From the NCBI RefSeq assembly GCF_017945865.1, contig NZ_CP072829.1, positions 868,001 through 932,000 of the forward strand: a DNA stretch of 64,000 nt, written 5' to 3'. The notes beneath the pieces are model-generated. The model did no database searches, was not told where the DNA came from, and saw nothing but the letters and a program-made list of their open reading frames with translations. A program made the translations under genes and the position numbers. Positions 7,799-15,814 of this stretch are shown in pieces. Each line of letters starts with the position of its first letter. Within the stretch, counting starts at the first letter, position 1. The DNA comes from Xiamenia xianingshaonis. Lineage in GTDB: Bacteria > Actinomycetota > Coriobacteriia > Coriobacteriales > Eggerthellaceae.

Positions 7799-8029
7799 TC
7801 ACACCTCCCATTTCACGCAGCCCGAAAGCTCCGGGGAATCGTCGCCCTCGACGAACTCCTCCAAATCGCCGCACCAGCCGAAGCGGCATATCCTGCTGCC
7901 GCACTTGGGGGCCGCCACGTACTCCTCGCACTCGCAGCAACGCCCTCGCTCGAAGAACGCCCTCATGCGTCTCATCTGCTCATCGCAATACACATCCCAG
8001 TCGTGGGCCGGGTCATCGGTTCGCATCAT
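7799..8029 (-). CDS. Small cysteine-rich phage protein
   Basis: 76 residues with eight Cys, mainly in the stretch from CCECEEY through CGSRICRFGWCGD, suggesting one or two bound zinc ions or a rubredoxin-like knuckle. The rest is acidic. Its start overlaps the stop of the HNH gene and has a GGAGGCGG ribosome site. Function unknown; its place in the operon next to an HNH nuclease fits a packaging or DNA-processing accessory. Confidence 0.6.
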   Translation of the reverse strand: MMRTDDPAHDWDVYCDEQMRRMRAFFERGRCCECEEYVAAPKCGSRICRFGWCGDLEEFVEGDDSPELSGCVKWEV

Positions 8030-8370
8030 GGCCGCCTCCCGTACGTCTCAGCCTGTTTGCGCACGTGAACGGGAAGCCAAGAAGGAAGCGTGCGCGCTCG
8101 CTCGAATTTCATCGGCGAGGACACGTGCCTGTACACCCACCGCGCCCGCACGTCGTCCCAATCCAGGTGCAGCCGCCCCGAGTGCAGAAGTCCGTGGCAT
8201 CCGCTCTCGTTTCCGCGCCCGCAAACCATGACGGTGGGACCGCTCTCGCCGCCCTGGCTCCTCGGCACTATGTGGTGTCTGCTTCCCGCAGGTCGTCCGC
8301 AAAACGCGCAGAGCCCGTCTGCGTTCTCTATGCTCGGCTTGTCCATCAGCCGCTTTTGGCGCTCATTCAT
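8026..8370 (-). CDS. HNH endonuclease
   Basis: 114 residues. The HNH fold is seen as CAFCGRPAGSRHHIVPRSQGG followed by a conserved NESGCHGLLHSG, with the CxxC pair holding structural zinc and the HH pair supplying the catalytic His. HNH proteins of this kind are often encoded near terminase and help cut at the packaging site. The reading frame is open further upstream, but that part overlaps the preceding gene in another frame, so I use ATG 8370. The small upstream overlap (a few bases) is typical of translational coupling. Confidence 0.85.
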   Translation of the reverse strand: MNERQKRLMDKPSIENADGLCAFCGRPAGSRHHIVPRSQGGESGPTVMVCGRGNESGCHGLLHSGRLHLDWDDVRARWVYRHVSSPMKFERARTLPSWLPVHVRKQAETYGRRP

Positions 8371-8375
8371 GGCAA

Positions 8376-8747
8376 TCACATCGCATTGCGCACGTCCGCC
8401 CATTCGCGCCCTATCTGGTCGCGTATGGAGTCCGCCCGCTTCTTGTGGAACAGGATCGCCTCGTAGTTCGCATCGAAGGCGGCGTCTGCCAGCGAAAGCT
8501 CGTACTCGATGTCCGCAAGCTCGGGGTTGCCGCGCACAACGGCGTCGATCATTGAAACGGGCGTCTTTCGCTCCTCGCGCTCGGCAACCGTAAGCTCGGC
8601 GCGGCGCACCTTGTAGTCGCGCGTCAGCGCGCACACCCGCTCCTTCAGCGGCACCATTTCGTTTATGCATGAATACGCGCTCACAAGCGCGTCCTGCAGC
8701 TGCGTCTGCAAGTCCGCTCCGTCCTCGAACAGAAACCGCTCATCCAT
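8376..8747 (-). CDS. Phage hypothetical protein
   Basis: 123 residues starting MDERFLFEDGADLQTQLQDAL. It is acidic and almost wholly helical in prediction by eye, with long charged runs (LTVAEREERKTPVSMID, ILFHKKRADSIRDQIG), and may form a coiled coil. No catalytic motif. Its start overlaps the stop of the DnaC-like gene, so it is translated with the replication genes. I do not recognise the family. Confidence 0.6.
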   Translation of the reverse strand: MDERFLFEDGADLQTQLQDALVSAYSCINEMVPLKERVCALTRDYKVRRAELTVAEREERKTPVSMIDAVVRGNPELADIEYELSLADAAFDANYEAILFHKKRADSIRDQIGREWADVRNAM

Positions 8748-9417
8748 GTCGCCGCCTCCTGTCAACGCCCTCCACCGCCACGCGCTCGGCGGTGAGCACG
8801 CGCGAGAGAACGGAATCGGCCATCGTGCGCTCACCGCTTCGCACCAGGTGCGCCAGCAGGCCGTTCGCATCCATGTTCGTCGTGAACATGGTGGGCTTGC
8901 ATCTGTTGTACCTCCCGTTGATGATTGCGAAGATCAAGGGCAAGCTCCACTCGGTCGCCTGTTCTTTGCCTAGGTCATCAATCACCAAGAAGGGCTCTGA
9001 GATGTAGCGGCGCTTCACGCTCTCCGCCGACTCGGGCCGCCCGAACGTGTCCTTGCACTCGTCCAAGATCCCCTGCATCGTGCAGAAGCGCCCGCGCATC
9101 TTTCGCGCAACGTGGCGCAGGACCGCGCATGCCTGGTGCGTCTTGCCGCGCCCGTTCGCTCCGACCAAAAGCATCCACCCGTCGCCGCCGTCAAGCACGT
9201 CTTGCGCATAGCGCTGGACTTCGCCGAGGCAATCGGCGAGCTCTGCGGCCTTGTAGCGCTCGGGAATGCGGGCGTAGTCCAAGCGCCTCAGGTATTCGCG
9301 CCGTCGCATTTGCTCTTCCTCCTCGCGGATCGTGCGCTCGCGCTCGCTGCGCTCCTCTTCGCTCATGGCGTCGTAGGGGTTCTTAAAATGCCCCAGCATA
9401 TTCGCTATTCTTTGCAT
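8740..9417 (-). CDS. DnaC-like helicase loader ATPase
   Basis: About 225 residues. AAA+ features: Walker A GANGRGKT (residues about 86-93) and Walker B FLVIDDLGKE (about 143-152), followed by a sensor-like MFTTNMDANGL segment. The N-terminal region is highly charged (SEEERSERERTIREEEEQMRRREY). Together with the upstream DUF4373-like initiator it makes the usual two-gene replication module of Gram-positive phages: the initiator marks the origin and this protein loads the host or phage helicase. Start ATG 9417 follows AAAGGGGG and overlaps the upstream gene by 35 bases. Confidence 0.87.
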   Translation of the reverse strand: MQRIANMLGHFKNPYDAMSEEERSERERTIREEEEQMRRREYLRRLDYARIPERYKAAELADCLGEVQRYAQDVLDGGDGWMLLVGANGRGKTHQACAVLRHVARKMRGRFCTMQGILDECKDTFGRPESAESVKRRYISEPFLVIDDLGKEQATEWSLPLIFAIINGRYNRCKPTMFTTNMDANGLLAHLVRSGERTMADSVLSRVLTAERVAVEGVDRRRRHG

Positions 9418-10111
9418 CGACGCCCCCTTTCGCCGCATCCTCGCCCCGCGCCCAGTTGGCGACGGCCGCCTTCCACTTGGCCATCTTGTTCTTGCCGACC
9501 ATCCAGCCCTTGGACTCGTAGAAGTTCACGAAGCGCTCGGCATCGATCGCATAGCCCCTCTCGGCTGCATACGCCGCAACCTCCTCGACGGTCGGCGGCG
9601 TGAAGCGCGGCCTTAGCCGCGCACCGCTATCTCTGGTATTCAAGTCTTCAGTCTTACAGTCTTTAGTCTTTAGTTGCTTAGCGTTCGCAGTGCGTTTGCA
9701 CGCGTTCGCATCCGAATCGTCCTTCGACCAGCGGGTTTTGGCCGCCTCGCTTGCCGCCTTCGACTTCGCGCTCGCGGCGAGCAATGCCTCCTCCGCGCGC
9801 CTCGACGTCACCTGTAAGCACGGATCGTCGCCGACGACGCCCATAAGCCCAAGCTCGCACATCGAGCGCATAAGGGCTTCCATGTCCTCGCAAGGAACTT
9901 GCATGCAGCCGCACAGCACGCGCATCGAATCGGAATACCGGGCGCTTCCCGCGTCCGCATCGGCAAGCCTCACGCTAAACGGTCGCTCGTATTTGTATAT
10001 CTGCTCCAGCACGTACCAGTACGCATCCACGGCGACGCTCCCGTGCTGCATGCGCAGCACGGAAATCCTGCCGTCGGTGGAGGCGTCGCTGTCGTGCTTG
10101 AACCACTCCAC
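9383..10111 (-). CDS. Phage replication initiator (DUF4373/Lin1244-like)
   Basis: 242 residues from a GTG at 10111 (VEWFKHDSDASTDGR...), preceded by AGGCGGTG. The N-terminal 100 residues have the WFKHDSDA... and AYWYVLEQIY pattern of the phage replisome-organiser winged-helix domain. The middle is a Lys/Thr-rich low-complexity linker (KTRWSKDDSDANACKRTANA onwards). The C-terminal part has FVNFYESKGWMVGKNKMAKWKAAVANW, seen at the end of many phage DnaD-like initiators. It should bind the phage origin and recruit the DnaC-like loader encoded next. Confidence 0.82.
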   Translation of the reverse strand: MEWFKHDSDASTDGRISVLRMQHGSVAVDAYWYVLEQIYKYERPFSVRLADADAGSARYSDSMRVLCGCMQVPCEDMEALMRSMCELGLMGVVGDDPCLQVTSRRAEEALLAASAKSKAASEAAKTRWSKDDSDANACKRTANAKQLKTKDCKTEDLNTRDSGARLRPRFTPPTVEEVAAYAAERGYAIDAERFVNFYESKGWMVGKNKMAKWKAAVANWARGEDAAKGGVDAKNSEYAGAF

Positions 10112-10121
10112 CGCACACCGC

Positions 10122-10661
10122 CTAGAACGGGATGTCTTGGTCGTACACCGAAAGCGGCACCGCATCGCCCTCGTACGCGTTGCCGCCGTAAGCGCCCGCG
10201 CCGCCAGCAGCTTGCGCCTGATATGCGCCCGCATTGCCGCCGTATGCGCCGTCGTTGCCCCGCGCTCGGTATGCGCCGCCTTGCATGCGCGGCGAGCTCG
10301 CGTCGCCGGCACCGCCGCGAGGCCTCACGCAAAGCCCCTTGATCGGGTCGTCCACGAACACGACCACGCGGCTTTTGCTGTTTCCCTGCTTGTCCTCCCA
10401 CCTCTCCTGCACGATGTGGCCCTCCGTGATGGCGCACGTGGCGCCCTTCGCTATCTGGTCCAGCACCACGCGAAGCTGCGCGTCGGTTGCCCAGAACTTG
10501 CACTCGAAGAAGCTCGGCACCTCCTCGTATCCGCCGTTCTGGCTTTTTCTGCTCTGGTTCCACGCAAGCCCGAAGCTCACGATGTTGCTGCCGCCGGCGG
10601 TAGCCGCAACCTCTGCGTCGCGGGTTATGTTTCCTTGTATGCTCACGCTGTTTCCATGCAT
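10122..10661 (-). CDS. ssb: Single-stranded DNA-binding protein (phage SSB)
   Basis: 179 residues. The OB-fold occupies residues 1-110 (GNITRDAEV, FFECKFWA, GHIVQERWEDKQGNSKSRVVVFVDD). It is followed by a Gly/Ala/Tyr-rich disordered linker (AYGGNAGAYQAQAAGGAGAY) and ends in the acidic tip DQDIPF that binds partner proteins. It coats ssDNA during phage replication and works with the Bet recombinase encoded upstream. The start ATG sits immediately after the stop of bet. Confidence 0.93.
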   Translation of the reverse strand: MHGNSVSIQGNITRDAEVAATAGGSNIVSFGLAWNQSRKSQNGGYEEVPSFFECKFWATDAQLRVVLDQIAKGATCAITEGHIVQERWEDKQGNSKSRVVVFVDDPIKGLCVRPRGGAGDASSPRMQGGAYRARGNDGAYGGNAGAYQAQAAGGAGAYGGNAYEGDAVPLSVYDQDIPF

Positions 10662-11417
10662 CTAAAACGCCTCCTCGTACACGGGCTCTGCGTCTTTCGC
10701 TCCGCCCTGAATGGTCTCACGCCGTCCCAAATTGCCGCTCGCGTCCGCGCCCTCGTGCGCGCTGTGCGCGCACGCTCGCAAAGGCGGGCCGCTCGCCTCC
10801 AGGGCGTCTGCGTCAATCCCCATTTCCTCCGGCTCGTACAAGTTGCCGAAATCCGCCGGGAACGCCTCGCGCAGCGCCTGGCTCACGGCCACCTTTCGTA
10901 TCATCGTCGCGGGCTTCGTCTTCCAGAGCGCGTAGCCTTGGTTGTACTCGTCGAACGAGACCTCCGCGTACTCCGGCTCGCGCCCGTCCACGAACACCTC
11001 GCACCACCCGCCAATGAGCTTCTCTCCCAGGTCCTTGTAGAGCGCGCAGCCAGGGCGCTTCACGGGCGCGCCGTCGCGGTTGAGCACCGTGATGCCCGCG
11101 CGCTTGCCCTTGTACATCGGATTTGCGCTCGCGCGCCTCTCGAAGAAGTTCTTGGTCACCACGAGGCTGCACTGAACGCCGTCCTTGCCGCGCCTTAGCT
11201 GCACGACCACATCCCCCGTGAAGGGGTTCAGCCGCCGCGCCTTGCACGTCATGATCACCTTCGCGAGCTCGCGGTTGGAAATCGTCGGGTTCCCCCGCGC
11301 GTCGTATGCGTCTTTCGGGTCTATCAGGTACCCCACGACGACGGCGGGGTTCAGATCGATCTCCGTGCCGTCGGCCTCGTAGCGCACGGCCAAGGCGCTC
11401 CCGCTAGCCGCGCACAT
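10662..11417 (-). CDS. bet: Phage recombinase Bet (RecT/lambda Bet superfamily)
   Basis: 251 residues. The segment NRELAKVIMTCKARRLNPFTGDVVVQLRRGKDGVQCSLVVTKNFFERRA is typical of Bet single-strand annealing proteins, as is MIRKVAVSQALREAFP. It anneals complementary single strands during recombination-dependent replication. The last 50 residues are variable and acidic and end in EEAF, perhaps contacting SSB. It overlaps the DUF1351 gene by 14 bases, and DUF1351-Bet-SSB is a common phage trio. Start ATG 11417 has GAGGTGCG upstream. Confidence 0.9.
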   Translation of the reverse strand: MCAASGSALAVRYEADGTEIDLNPAVVVGYLIDPKDAYDARGNPTISNRELAKVIMTCKARRLNPFTGDVVVQLRRGKDGVQCSLVVTKNFFERRASANPMYKGKRAGITVLNRDGAPVKRPGCALYKDLGEKLIGGWCEVFVDGREPEYAEVSFDEYNQGYALWKTKPATMIRKVAVSQALREAFPADFGNLYEPEEMGIDADALEASGPPLRACAHSAHEGADASGNLGRRETIQGGAKDAEPVYEEAF

Positions 11418-12309
11418 CGCACCTCACCGCCTCGATGGCCTCGTCGGCATCGGCGAAGAAGGTGGAGAGCACATGCCCGTGCATGCCGCATCGCTTCATG
11501 TAGTCCACGAACCCCTCGCGCTGGGAAACGGTCGCCTCGCAAGCGATCAGAAACACCGCCACGGGCTCGAAATCAAGCCTGCTCGCGTCGTGGGCCGAAG
11601 CGTCAACCGTTATGCAGGGCGTCGCGTTCAGCTCCTTGTTCGCGACGACCTCCGCCTTCATCCGATCGATGCGCGCTTGCTCATCTGCGCGCCTCGCGTC
11701 ATACTCAATCGCAGCCCGAAGAGAAAGCGTGCGGAAGAACTCGGCCTCTGCTTCCTTCGGGAAGCTGAAGGCCATCTTCTGGAACGCCTCCCAGTCCTGG
11801 GCGACGGATGCGACTTTCGCCAGAAGGGCGTCCTCCGCCTTCGTCTCGCCGAAGCTCTTGTTCGTCCATTCGCGCTCAAGAAGCCGCTCCAGCGGCACCA
11901 CGTCGTAGAGCGCTGGCGCGAAATCCCGATAGGCTTCGTCAAGCTGCGCGCGCCTTGCGTATCTGGCGTTCTCCTCCTCAAGCTTGATCCCCGCATCCAG
12001 CAGCTTCCACGGCTCCAAGATCAGCGCGTCAAGCTCCTTCACATGCGCCTCGAAGTCCGCGAGCGGGCGGTTGTACTCTCGCTTTATCGCCCTGCGCGCG
12101 TCGTTCAGCTCGTTGCTCATTTTCTTCAGGTCGGTCCTGCACGCCTTCGCGTCCTTCATGCCCATGCCCGCCACAGCCTCGGCGGTCAGCCCCTCGTAGG
12201 GCGCTATCAGCTCTTGCAGTCGTTTTCGCATCCCGGCCCAGTCGGCGGTTATCACCGCAGGCTGGAAGCTCGTTTCCATCACGGCCAAGGCCGCATCTCT
12301 CTCGCTCAT
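11404..12309 (-). CDS. DUF1351 phage protein
   Basis: 301 residues, strongly helical and charged. It resembles DUF1351 proteins of Gram-positive phages (SNELNDARRAIKREYNRPLADFEAHVKELDALI). These are nearly always next to RecT/Bet genes, and the same holds here. The central part is a probable coiled coil (residues 60-130). The C-terminal 70 residues (PCITVDASAHDASRLDFEPVAVFLIAC...) form a separate small alpha/beta domain. Role presumed in recombination; the biochemical activity is not known to me. Confidence 0.75.
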   Translation of the reverse strand: MSERDAALAVMETSFQPAVITADWAGMRKRLQELIAPYEGLTAEAVAGMGMKDAKACRTDLKKMSNELNDARRAIKREYNRPLADFEAHVKELDALILEPWKLLDAGIKLEEENARYARRAQLDEAYRDFAPALYDVVPLERLLEREWTNKSFGETKAEDALLAKVASVAQDWEAFQKMAFSFPKEAEAEFFRTLSLRAAIEYDARRADEQARIDRMKAEVVANKELNATPCITVDASAHDASRLDFEPVAVFLIACEATVSQREGFVDYMKRCGMHGHVLSTFFADADEAIEAVRCDVRG

Positions 12310-12320
12310 CGAAACTCACC

Positions 12321-12674
12321 TCATTTCAGGACGGCCGTCGTGAAGCCGTCGGCCTTGGATCTGCCGCACTTGAATCTGATGTCGTGCGGGTTTTGCTCCA
12401 TTGCGATGCGCGCGAAGCAGGGGGCGTAGGCGTTCGGCACCTTGCACAAAAACTTCTCCCGCATCGCCTCGATGCAGAAGTTCGCGCGGGCATGGCCCTT
12501 GGCCGCCGTCGCATCGCGTGCGCACTGCTTGAAGTAGAGCCACTCGAAGTAGTGCAGCGCCGCCCAGCGCCTCGCATCCGCCATCAGCTTCGCGCCCTCG
12601 TCCCATTCGTCCGCAAACGCCATGCGCATCTGGTTGTCGGGCGCATCGCTTACGGGATGGTGCTCAACGCTCAT
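12321..12674 (-). CDS. Phage hypothetical protein
   Basis: 117 residues from ATG 12674, which overlaps the stop of the RuvC-like gene (ATGA). The open frame continues upstream but only as a shadow of that gene. Aromatic-rich helical core (RRWAALHYFEWLYFKQCAR) and a Cys-containing C-terminal part (HDIRFKCGRSKADGF). I do not recognise it. The position in the recombination module suggests a DNA-metabolism accessory. Confidence 0.55.
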   Translation of the reverse strand: MSVEHHPVSDAPDNQMRMAFADEWDEGAKLMADARRWAALHYFEWLYFKQCARDATAAKGHARANFCIEAMREKFLCKVPNAYAPCFARIAMEQNPHDIRFKCGRSKADGFTTAVLK

Positions 12675-13186
12675 AGCGCACCGACCTCCCTCAAGTAGTA
12701 AAGCCCGTGGAGGAACGCGGAATACAAGTGCTCCGCGGTCGTCTTGGGAGCGTCCGCTATCATGTGGCCGCCGTCGTAGTCGCGCACGAGCTTTACGGCC
12801 ATGGCTTGCGCGTCTTGCCTTGTCGCTGATCTGAGGGGGCTCTTCTTGCTCCTGTGGGAAAGCACCGTCGGCGCGTCTTGCCAAACCACGTTCTCGCCGT
12901 CCAGCGCCTTGTCCAAATACCCGCAGGTGTAGGGAGTCTTGTAGGTAAAGCAGTTGTTGCGCGTGCCGTAGTGGACGAAATCCTCAATCACCACGGCGTC
13001 GCGCGGCTTGTCGGCCATCCAGGCCACCATCGCCGCCTCGATCGTGCGAAGCCTTTTGTGCAGCGCATCCAGCCCTGCGCCCTTCGGCTGCGCTGTCTTC
13101 ACGGTCTTTGCGGAAAGCACGCGAAGCTCGTCCATGTACACAAGCCCCGTGCTTGCGATTCCCGGGTCTATGCAGATGATCCTCAC
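12671..13186 (-). CDS. RuvC-like Holliday-junction resolvase
   Basis: 171 residues from GTG 13186 (an in-frame TTG lies at 13192). The RNase H-like fold is visible: first acidic residue in IICIDPGIASTGL (about residue 7), second in DAVVIEDFV (about 68), and a C-terminal AEHLYSAFLHGLYYL helix where the last metal ligands normally sit. It would resolve branched intermediates before packaging. It sits between the excisionase-like gene and an unknown small gene, 13 bases after the former. Confidence 0.8.
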   Translation of the reverse strand: MRIICIDPGIASTGLVYMDELRVLSAKTVKTAQPKGAGLDALHKRLRTIEAAMVAWMADKPRDAVVIEDFVHYGTRNNCFTYKTPYTCGYLDKALDGENVVWQDAPTVLSHRSKKSPLRSATRQDAQAMAVKLVRDYDGGHMIADAPKTTAEHLYSAFLHGLYYLREVGAL

Positions 13187-13199
13187 GCGCAATCACCGC

Positions 13200-13469
13200 C
13201 TAGACCTTCACCGCTTGCTCGTACTCGGCCACCGCCGTGCTTACAGTTGCGCAAGCGCTCCTCAAGCTCGCAAGCAGGTTTCGCGCCGCCTCCGCTCGCA
13301 TGTCTGCCTCGCTCGGCTTCTCCGCATCGTCGTAGGGGATTCGCCACCGCGTCCCGCCCAGCTTCTCCGCTTGAGGAATCTGCCCGTTTACCAGCATCCG
13401 CCGCACGCTTTGTGGGTGCAGCCCCATCACTTCGGCATACTCGTTGGCGTCCAGCATCCTTCTCGTCAT
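13200..13469 (-). CDS. Excisionase-like helix-turn-helix protein
   Basis: 89 residues. The N-terminal part MLDANEYAEVMGLHPQSVRRMLVNGQIPQAEKLGGTRWRIP is a winged MerR/excisionase-type (HTH_17) domain. The rest is a helix of small residues that may dimerise. By family and position it could direct excision by the integrase or regulate early genes. Start ATG 13469 is 8 bases from AGGTG; another ATG at 13473 is in a different frame. Confidence 0.75.
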   Translation of the reverse strand: MTRRMLDANEYAEVMGLHPQSVRRMLVNGQIPQAEKLGGTRWRIPYDDAEKPSEADMRAEAARNLLASLRSACATVSTAVAEYEQAVKV

Positions 13470-13487
13470 TCATTTCTCACCTCGCTT

Positions 13488-13721
13488 TCATGCGCCTGCG
13501 CCCACAGGGCATACACGTCCGACAAGCTCATCCAGCGGCACGTCGTAGAAGATTGCCAATCGCGTCGCCGCATCCAGGCTCATGCCGCATTCGGCGTTCT
13601 CGTACTTGCAAATGGTGTTCGTGGCGATCCCCGTTGCCTGTGCAACGTCGGACTGCTTCACATGCCTAAGAGCGCGCAGCATGCGCAAGTTTGCGGCGAT
13701 TTTCTCTCGATCACTTCTCAC
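13488..13721 (-). CDS. Cro-like XRE regulator
   Basis: 77 residues from GTG 13721, which follows GGAGGAGG; the open frame upstream runs through the operator region and is not used. The protein is a bare XRE helix-turn-helix (LRMLRALRHVKQSDVAQATGIATNTICKYENAECGMSLDAATRLAIFYDVPLDELV) without a protease or oligomerisation domain, as in Cro-type proteins. It is the first gene of the long minus-strand operon, divergent from the 13927 regulator. It probably binds the shared operators to favour lytic growth. Confidence 0.8.
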   Translation of the reverse strand: MRSDREKIAANLRMLRALRHVKQSDVAQATGIATNTICKYENAECGMSLDAATRLAIFYDVPLDELVGRVCPVGAGA

Positions 13722-13926
13722 GGTTCCTCCTCCCTCGTCTGTAAAACTGCTCATATTTGCCGTATAATGAAATCTGGTACGGCAGATGGGGAATACCATC
13801 CCTATACGTATTTATCATACGTGACTGGGATGAATAATCAATGATAATGGGAATTATCATCCCATATTGTTGTTACATCTGTATAATGATTCTTAATCGT
13901 CAAGCCGCAAGACAACCTGCAAGGGG
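13722..13926. promoter_or_regulatory. Lysogeny control region with divergent promoters and operators
   Basis: A perfect 20-bp palindrome lies at 13841-13860 (ATGATAAT, GGGA spacer bases included, ATTATCAT). A leftward promoter is seen as TTGATT (13836-13841) and TATGAT (13814-13819), 16 bases apart, on the minus strand; the palindrome overlaps its -35. A rightward -10 TATAAT lies at 13882-13887. The AT-rich character contrasts with the GC-rich genes. Two TGGGAT/ATCCCA arms (13827-13832, 13858-13863) bracket the palindrome. This is the switch between the repressor-integrase and the early operon. Confidence 0.7.
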
Positions 13927-14337
13927 GTGAAAATGGATACGACGGAGATCAAGATGCCTCGCGATGAGTTCAACAAGATGGTAGGAGAGAGGATCAAGCA
14001 AAAGCGCATCGAAGCCGGCTATACGCGCCTCCCGCTTTTCGCCGAGGAGAAGCTGGGCATAAAGCCGGACACGTACCGCAGATACGAAATGGGCACGGTC
14101 GCCCTGTCGCTCGAACTCGCATGGCGCATAGCCGACGTCCTTGAGATGACGTTGGATGAGCTCGTCGGGCGCACGTTCGCAAGCAAGCTGGTGATCAGCG
14201 ACGACCTCGACCCGATCGAGCGTCACATCCTTGAGCGTTTCCGTGGTCTGGAAGCAGAAGACAAGATCGATGTGTACAACAAGGTCGAATATTTTATCGT
14301 CAACCTAGAGGAAGGAGGCCAAACGAAAAACGAATAA
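13927..14337 (+). CDS. Prophage repressor-like XRE protein
   Basis: Frame of 136 residues, first Met at 13933 or slightly earlier depending on start. The N-terminal XRE helix-turn-helix spans about residues 18-70 (RIKQKRIEAGYTRLPLFAEEKLGIKPDTYRRYEMGTVALSLELAWRIADVLEMTLDELVG), followed by a short helical tail (LDPIERHILERFRGLEAEDKIDVYNKVEYFIVNLEE), presumably for oligomerisation. It lacks a LexA-like peptidase domain, so induction would need another mechanism such as a cleaving protease or an antirepressor. It lies between the operators and the integrase on the + strand, as CI-type repressors do. Confidence 0.75.
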   Translation: MKMDTTEIKMPRDEFNKMVGERIKQKRIEAGYTRLPLFAEEKLGIKPDTYRRYEMGTVALSLELAWRIADVLEMTLDELVGRTFASKLVISDDLDPIERHILERFRGLEAEDKIDVYNKVEYFIVNLEEGGQTKNE

Positions 14338-14355
14338 CTCCACCTGAAAAAAGCA

Positions 14356-14389
14356 ATGCCACCGAAGATTTGGACGTCGCCGGTGGCAT
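14356..14389 (+). other. Stem-loop between repressor-like gene and integrase
   Basis: ATGCCACCG (14356-14364) pairs with CGGTGGCAT (14381-14389). There is no T run after it, so it is more likely an attenuating or processing hairpin in the repressor-integrase transcript than a full terminator. Confidence 0.45.
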
Positions 14390-14434
14390 CGATAAAGTCC
14401 CCTCAGATCAATGAAAGGACAGGTGCATTCTAAC

Positions 14435-15622
14435 ATGAGCAAGGGCACCATCTACCCGCTTGAAGATAAACCTAAAGGCAAATGCCGCAAATGGAAGCTA
14501 CAAGCCTACAACGGCAGAGACTTAGCTACCGGCAAGTACAAGCGCATCTATCGAACCGTAGAGGGCACCTACACCCAAGCGCAAAAGGAATTACGACTCC
14601 TGTTGGGTGAGATAGAGAAGGGTAAGGTTGCGAAGAAGAGATGTGACCTCTTTGTCGATTATGCTGACAAGTGGCTGGAGCAGCGCAAGCTAATCCGCGA
14701 ACATGCAACATGGTCAAAAAACGTTGACCATGTGAAGTGCGCGAAGCTTCACCTCGCAGATGCCCGCATGTCCGAAATCACTCCTCAAGTCATCGAAACG
14801 GTCTACAGAAAGTTACTTGATGGCGAGTCCCCAAGCGGGCGTAAGCTTTCCGGCACCTACGTCGAATGCATTGCACGAACGCTCCATAAGCTGTTCAGCG
14901 ATGCCATAAAAGACGGAGTAATCGCCATCAACCCGTGCGACGACGCCGAAAAGCCAAAGAACGACACACCAGAAAGAAAAGCTCTTCCCACTTCCAGCAT
15001 ATATGAACTGATCGAAAAGCTCGACCCTCGCCAGCCTACACAGCTTGTGGTTCTTCTGGGCATAAAGGCGGGCATCTGCCGTGCCGAGGCGCACGGTCTT
15101 TCATGGGGCGACATTGATGGCGACTGCATCCATATTCGCCACAATTTCGATGAGGGCGGCAATCTGAAAACCACCAAAGTGAAAAAGCGCACGCGCACGC
15201 TTCCGCTCACCGACTCCGTGAAAGAAGACCTGAAAGCTGCGCGCACCCATCTCCAGGCATTGTTCGATCGCTACAACAAAAAGACGATGCAGATGCTCGA
15301 ATCCAAGGGCGTTGAGATTAAAAAGTCTGATCTGCTTCGCATCACCGACGAGACACCTGTCATATGCGATGGTCATGGCAATCGCTTGCTGCCGCATGCG
15401 TCTTCGCAATGGTGGACGCGGCATCGCTCCGAACTGGGTTTTGACGATTGGACAATCCACGACATGCGTCACAGCTATCTGTCGGAATTGGCGCGGAGGA
15501 AAATACCTATTAAGGTTCTTCAGGAGCTCGCTGGTCACGAGAAGGGAAGCACCACCATGGATATTTACCTTCACGCCAACGACGAAGACAAGAGAAAGGC
15601 AGTTGCCGTAGTCGATTGGTAG
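14435..15622 (+). CDS. int: Tyrosine-type site-specific integrase
   Basis: 395 residues from ATG 14435 (AGGTG nine bases upstream); an in-frame ATG at 14411 has no clear ribosome site. The N-terminal AP2-like arm-binding domain (KWKLQAYNGRDLATGKYKRIYRTVEGTYTQAQKEL) and SAM-like core-binding domain precede the catalytic domain. Catalytic residues: Arg in AGICRAEAHGLSWGDI, HDMRHSY (His-x-x-Arg), LAGHEKGST (His) and the tyrosine nucleophile in MDIYLHAND. It recombines phage and host att sites; it lies 190 bases from tRNA-Val, the presumed attachment site. Confidence 0.95.
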   Translation: MSKGTIYPLEDKPKGKCRKWKLQAYNGRDLATGKYKRIYRTVEGTYTQAQKELRLLLGEIEKGKVAKKRCDLFVDYADKWLEQRKLIREHATWSKNVDHVKCAKLHLADARMSEITPQVIETVYRKLLDGESPSGRKLSGTYVECIARTLHKLFSDAIKDGVIAINPCDDAEKPKNDTPERKALPTSSIYELIEKLDPRQPTQLVVLLGIKAGICRAEAHGLSWGDIDGDCIHIRHNFDEGGNLKTTKVKKRTRTLPLTDSVKEDLKAARTHLQALFDRYNKKTMQMLESKGVEIKKSDLLRITDETPVICDGHGNRLLPHASSQWWTRHRSELGFDDWTIHDMRHSYLSELARRKIPIKVLQELAGHEKGSTTMDIYLHANDEDKRKAVAVVDW

Positions 15623-15648
15623 GGATAATCAGGCATATCAAGAGCAGA

Positions 15649-15684
15649 GGGGGCGATGCGAAAATTCGCATCACCCCCTTCGTT
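15649..15684 (+). terminator. Terminator of integrase gene
   Basis: GGGGG-C-GATGCGAA and its near-complement form a long stem (15649-15678) with one mismatch, followed by TTCGTTTTG. It is 26 bases after the integrase stop. Confidence 0.7.
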
Positions 15685-15697
15685 TTGCGTCTCTCGG

Positions 15698-15758
15698 TTT
15701 AACTCCAATTCACTCCAAAAATGCAAACCTTGGGAACAATTCACTCTTTTTTAACTCC
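15698..15758. repeat. Possible integrase arm-type sites
   Basis: TTTAACTCC occurs at 15698-15706 and 15750-15758, and CAATTCACTC at 15706-15715 and 15737-15746, in opposite order. The repeats lie between the integrase gene and the tRNA that serves as core att site, where arm-type sites are expected. Confidence 0.4.
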
Positions 15759-15771
15759 TGGCCTCAGAATC

Positions 15772-15805
15772 AAAGAAAAAGGTCAGAGCAAATAACGCTC
15801 TGACC
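15772..15805 (-). terminator. Terminator of tRNA-Val
   Basis: Perfect 9-bp arms 15781-15789 and 15797-15805, followed on the minus strand by TTTTTCTTTG. It lies just 3' of the tRNA. Confidence 0.85.
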
Positions 15806-15814
15806 TGCTGTTTC

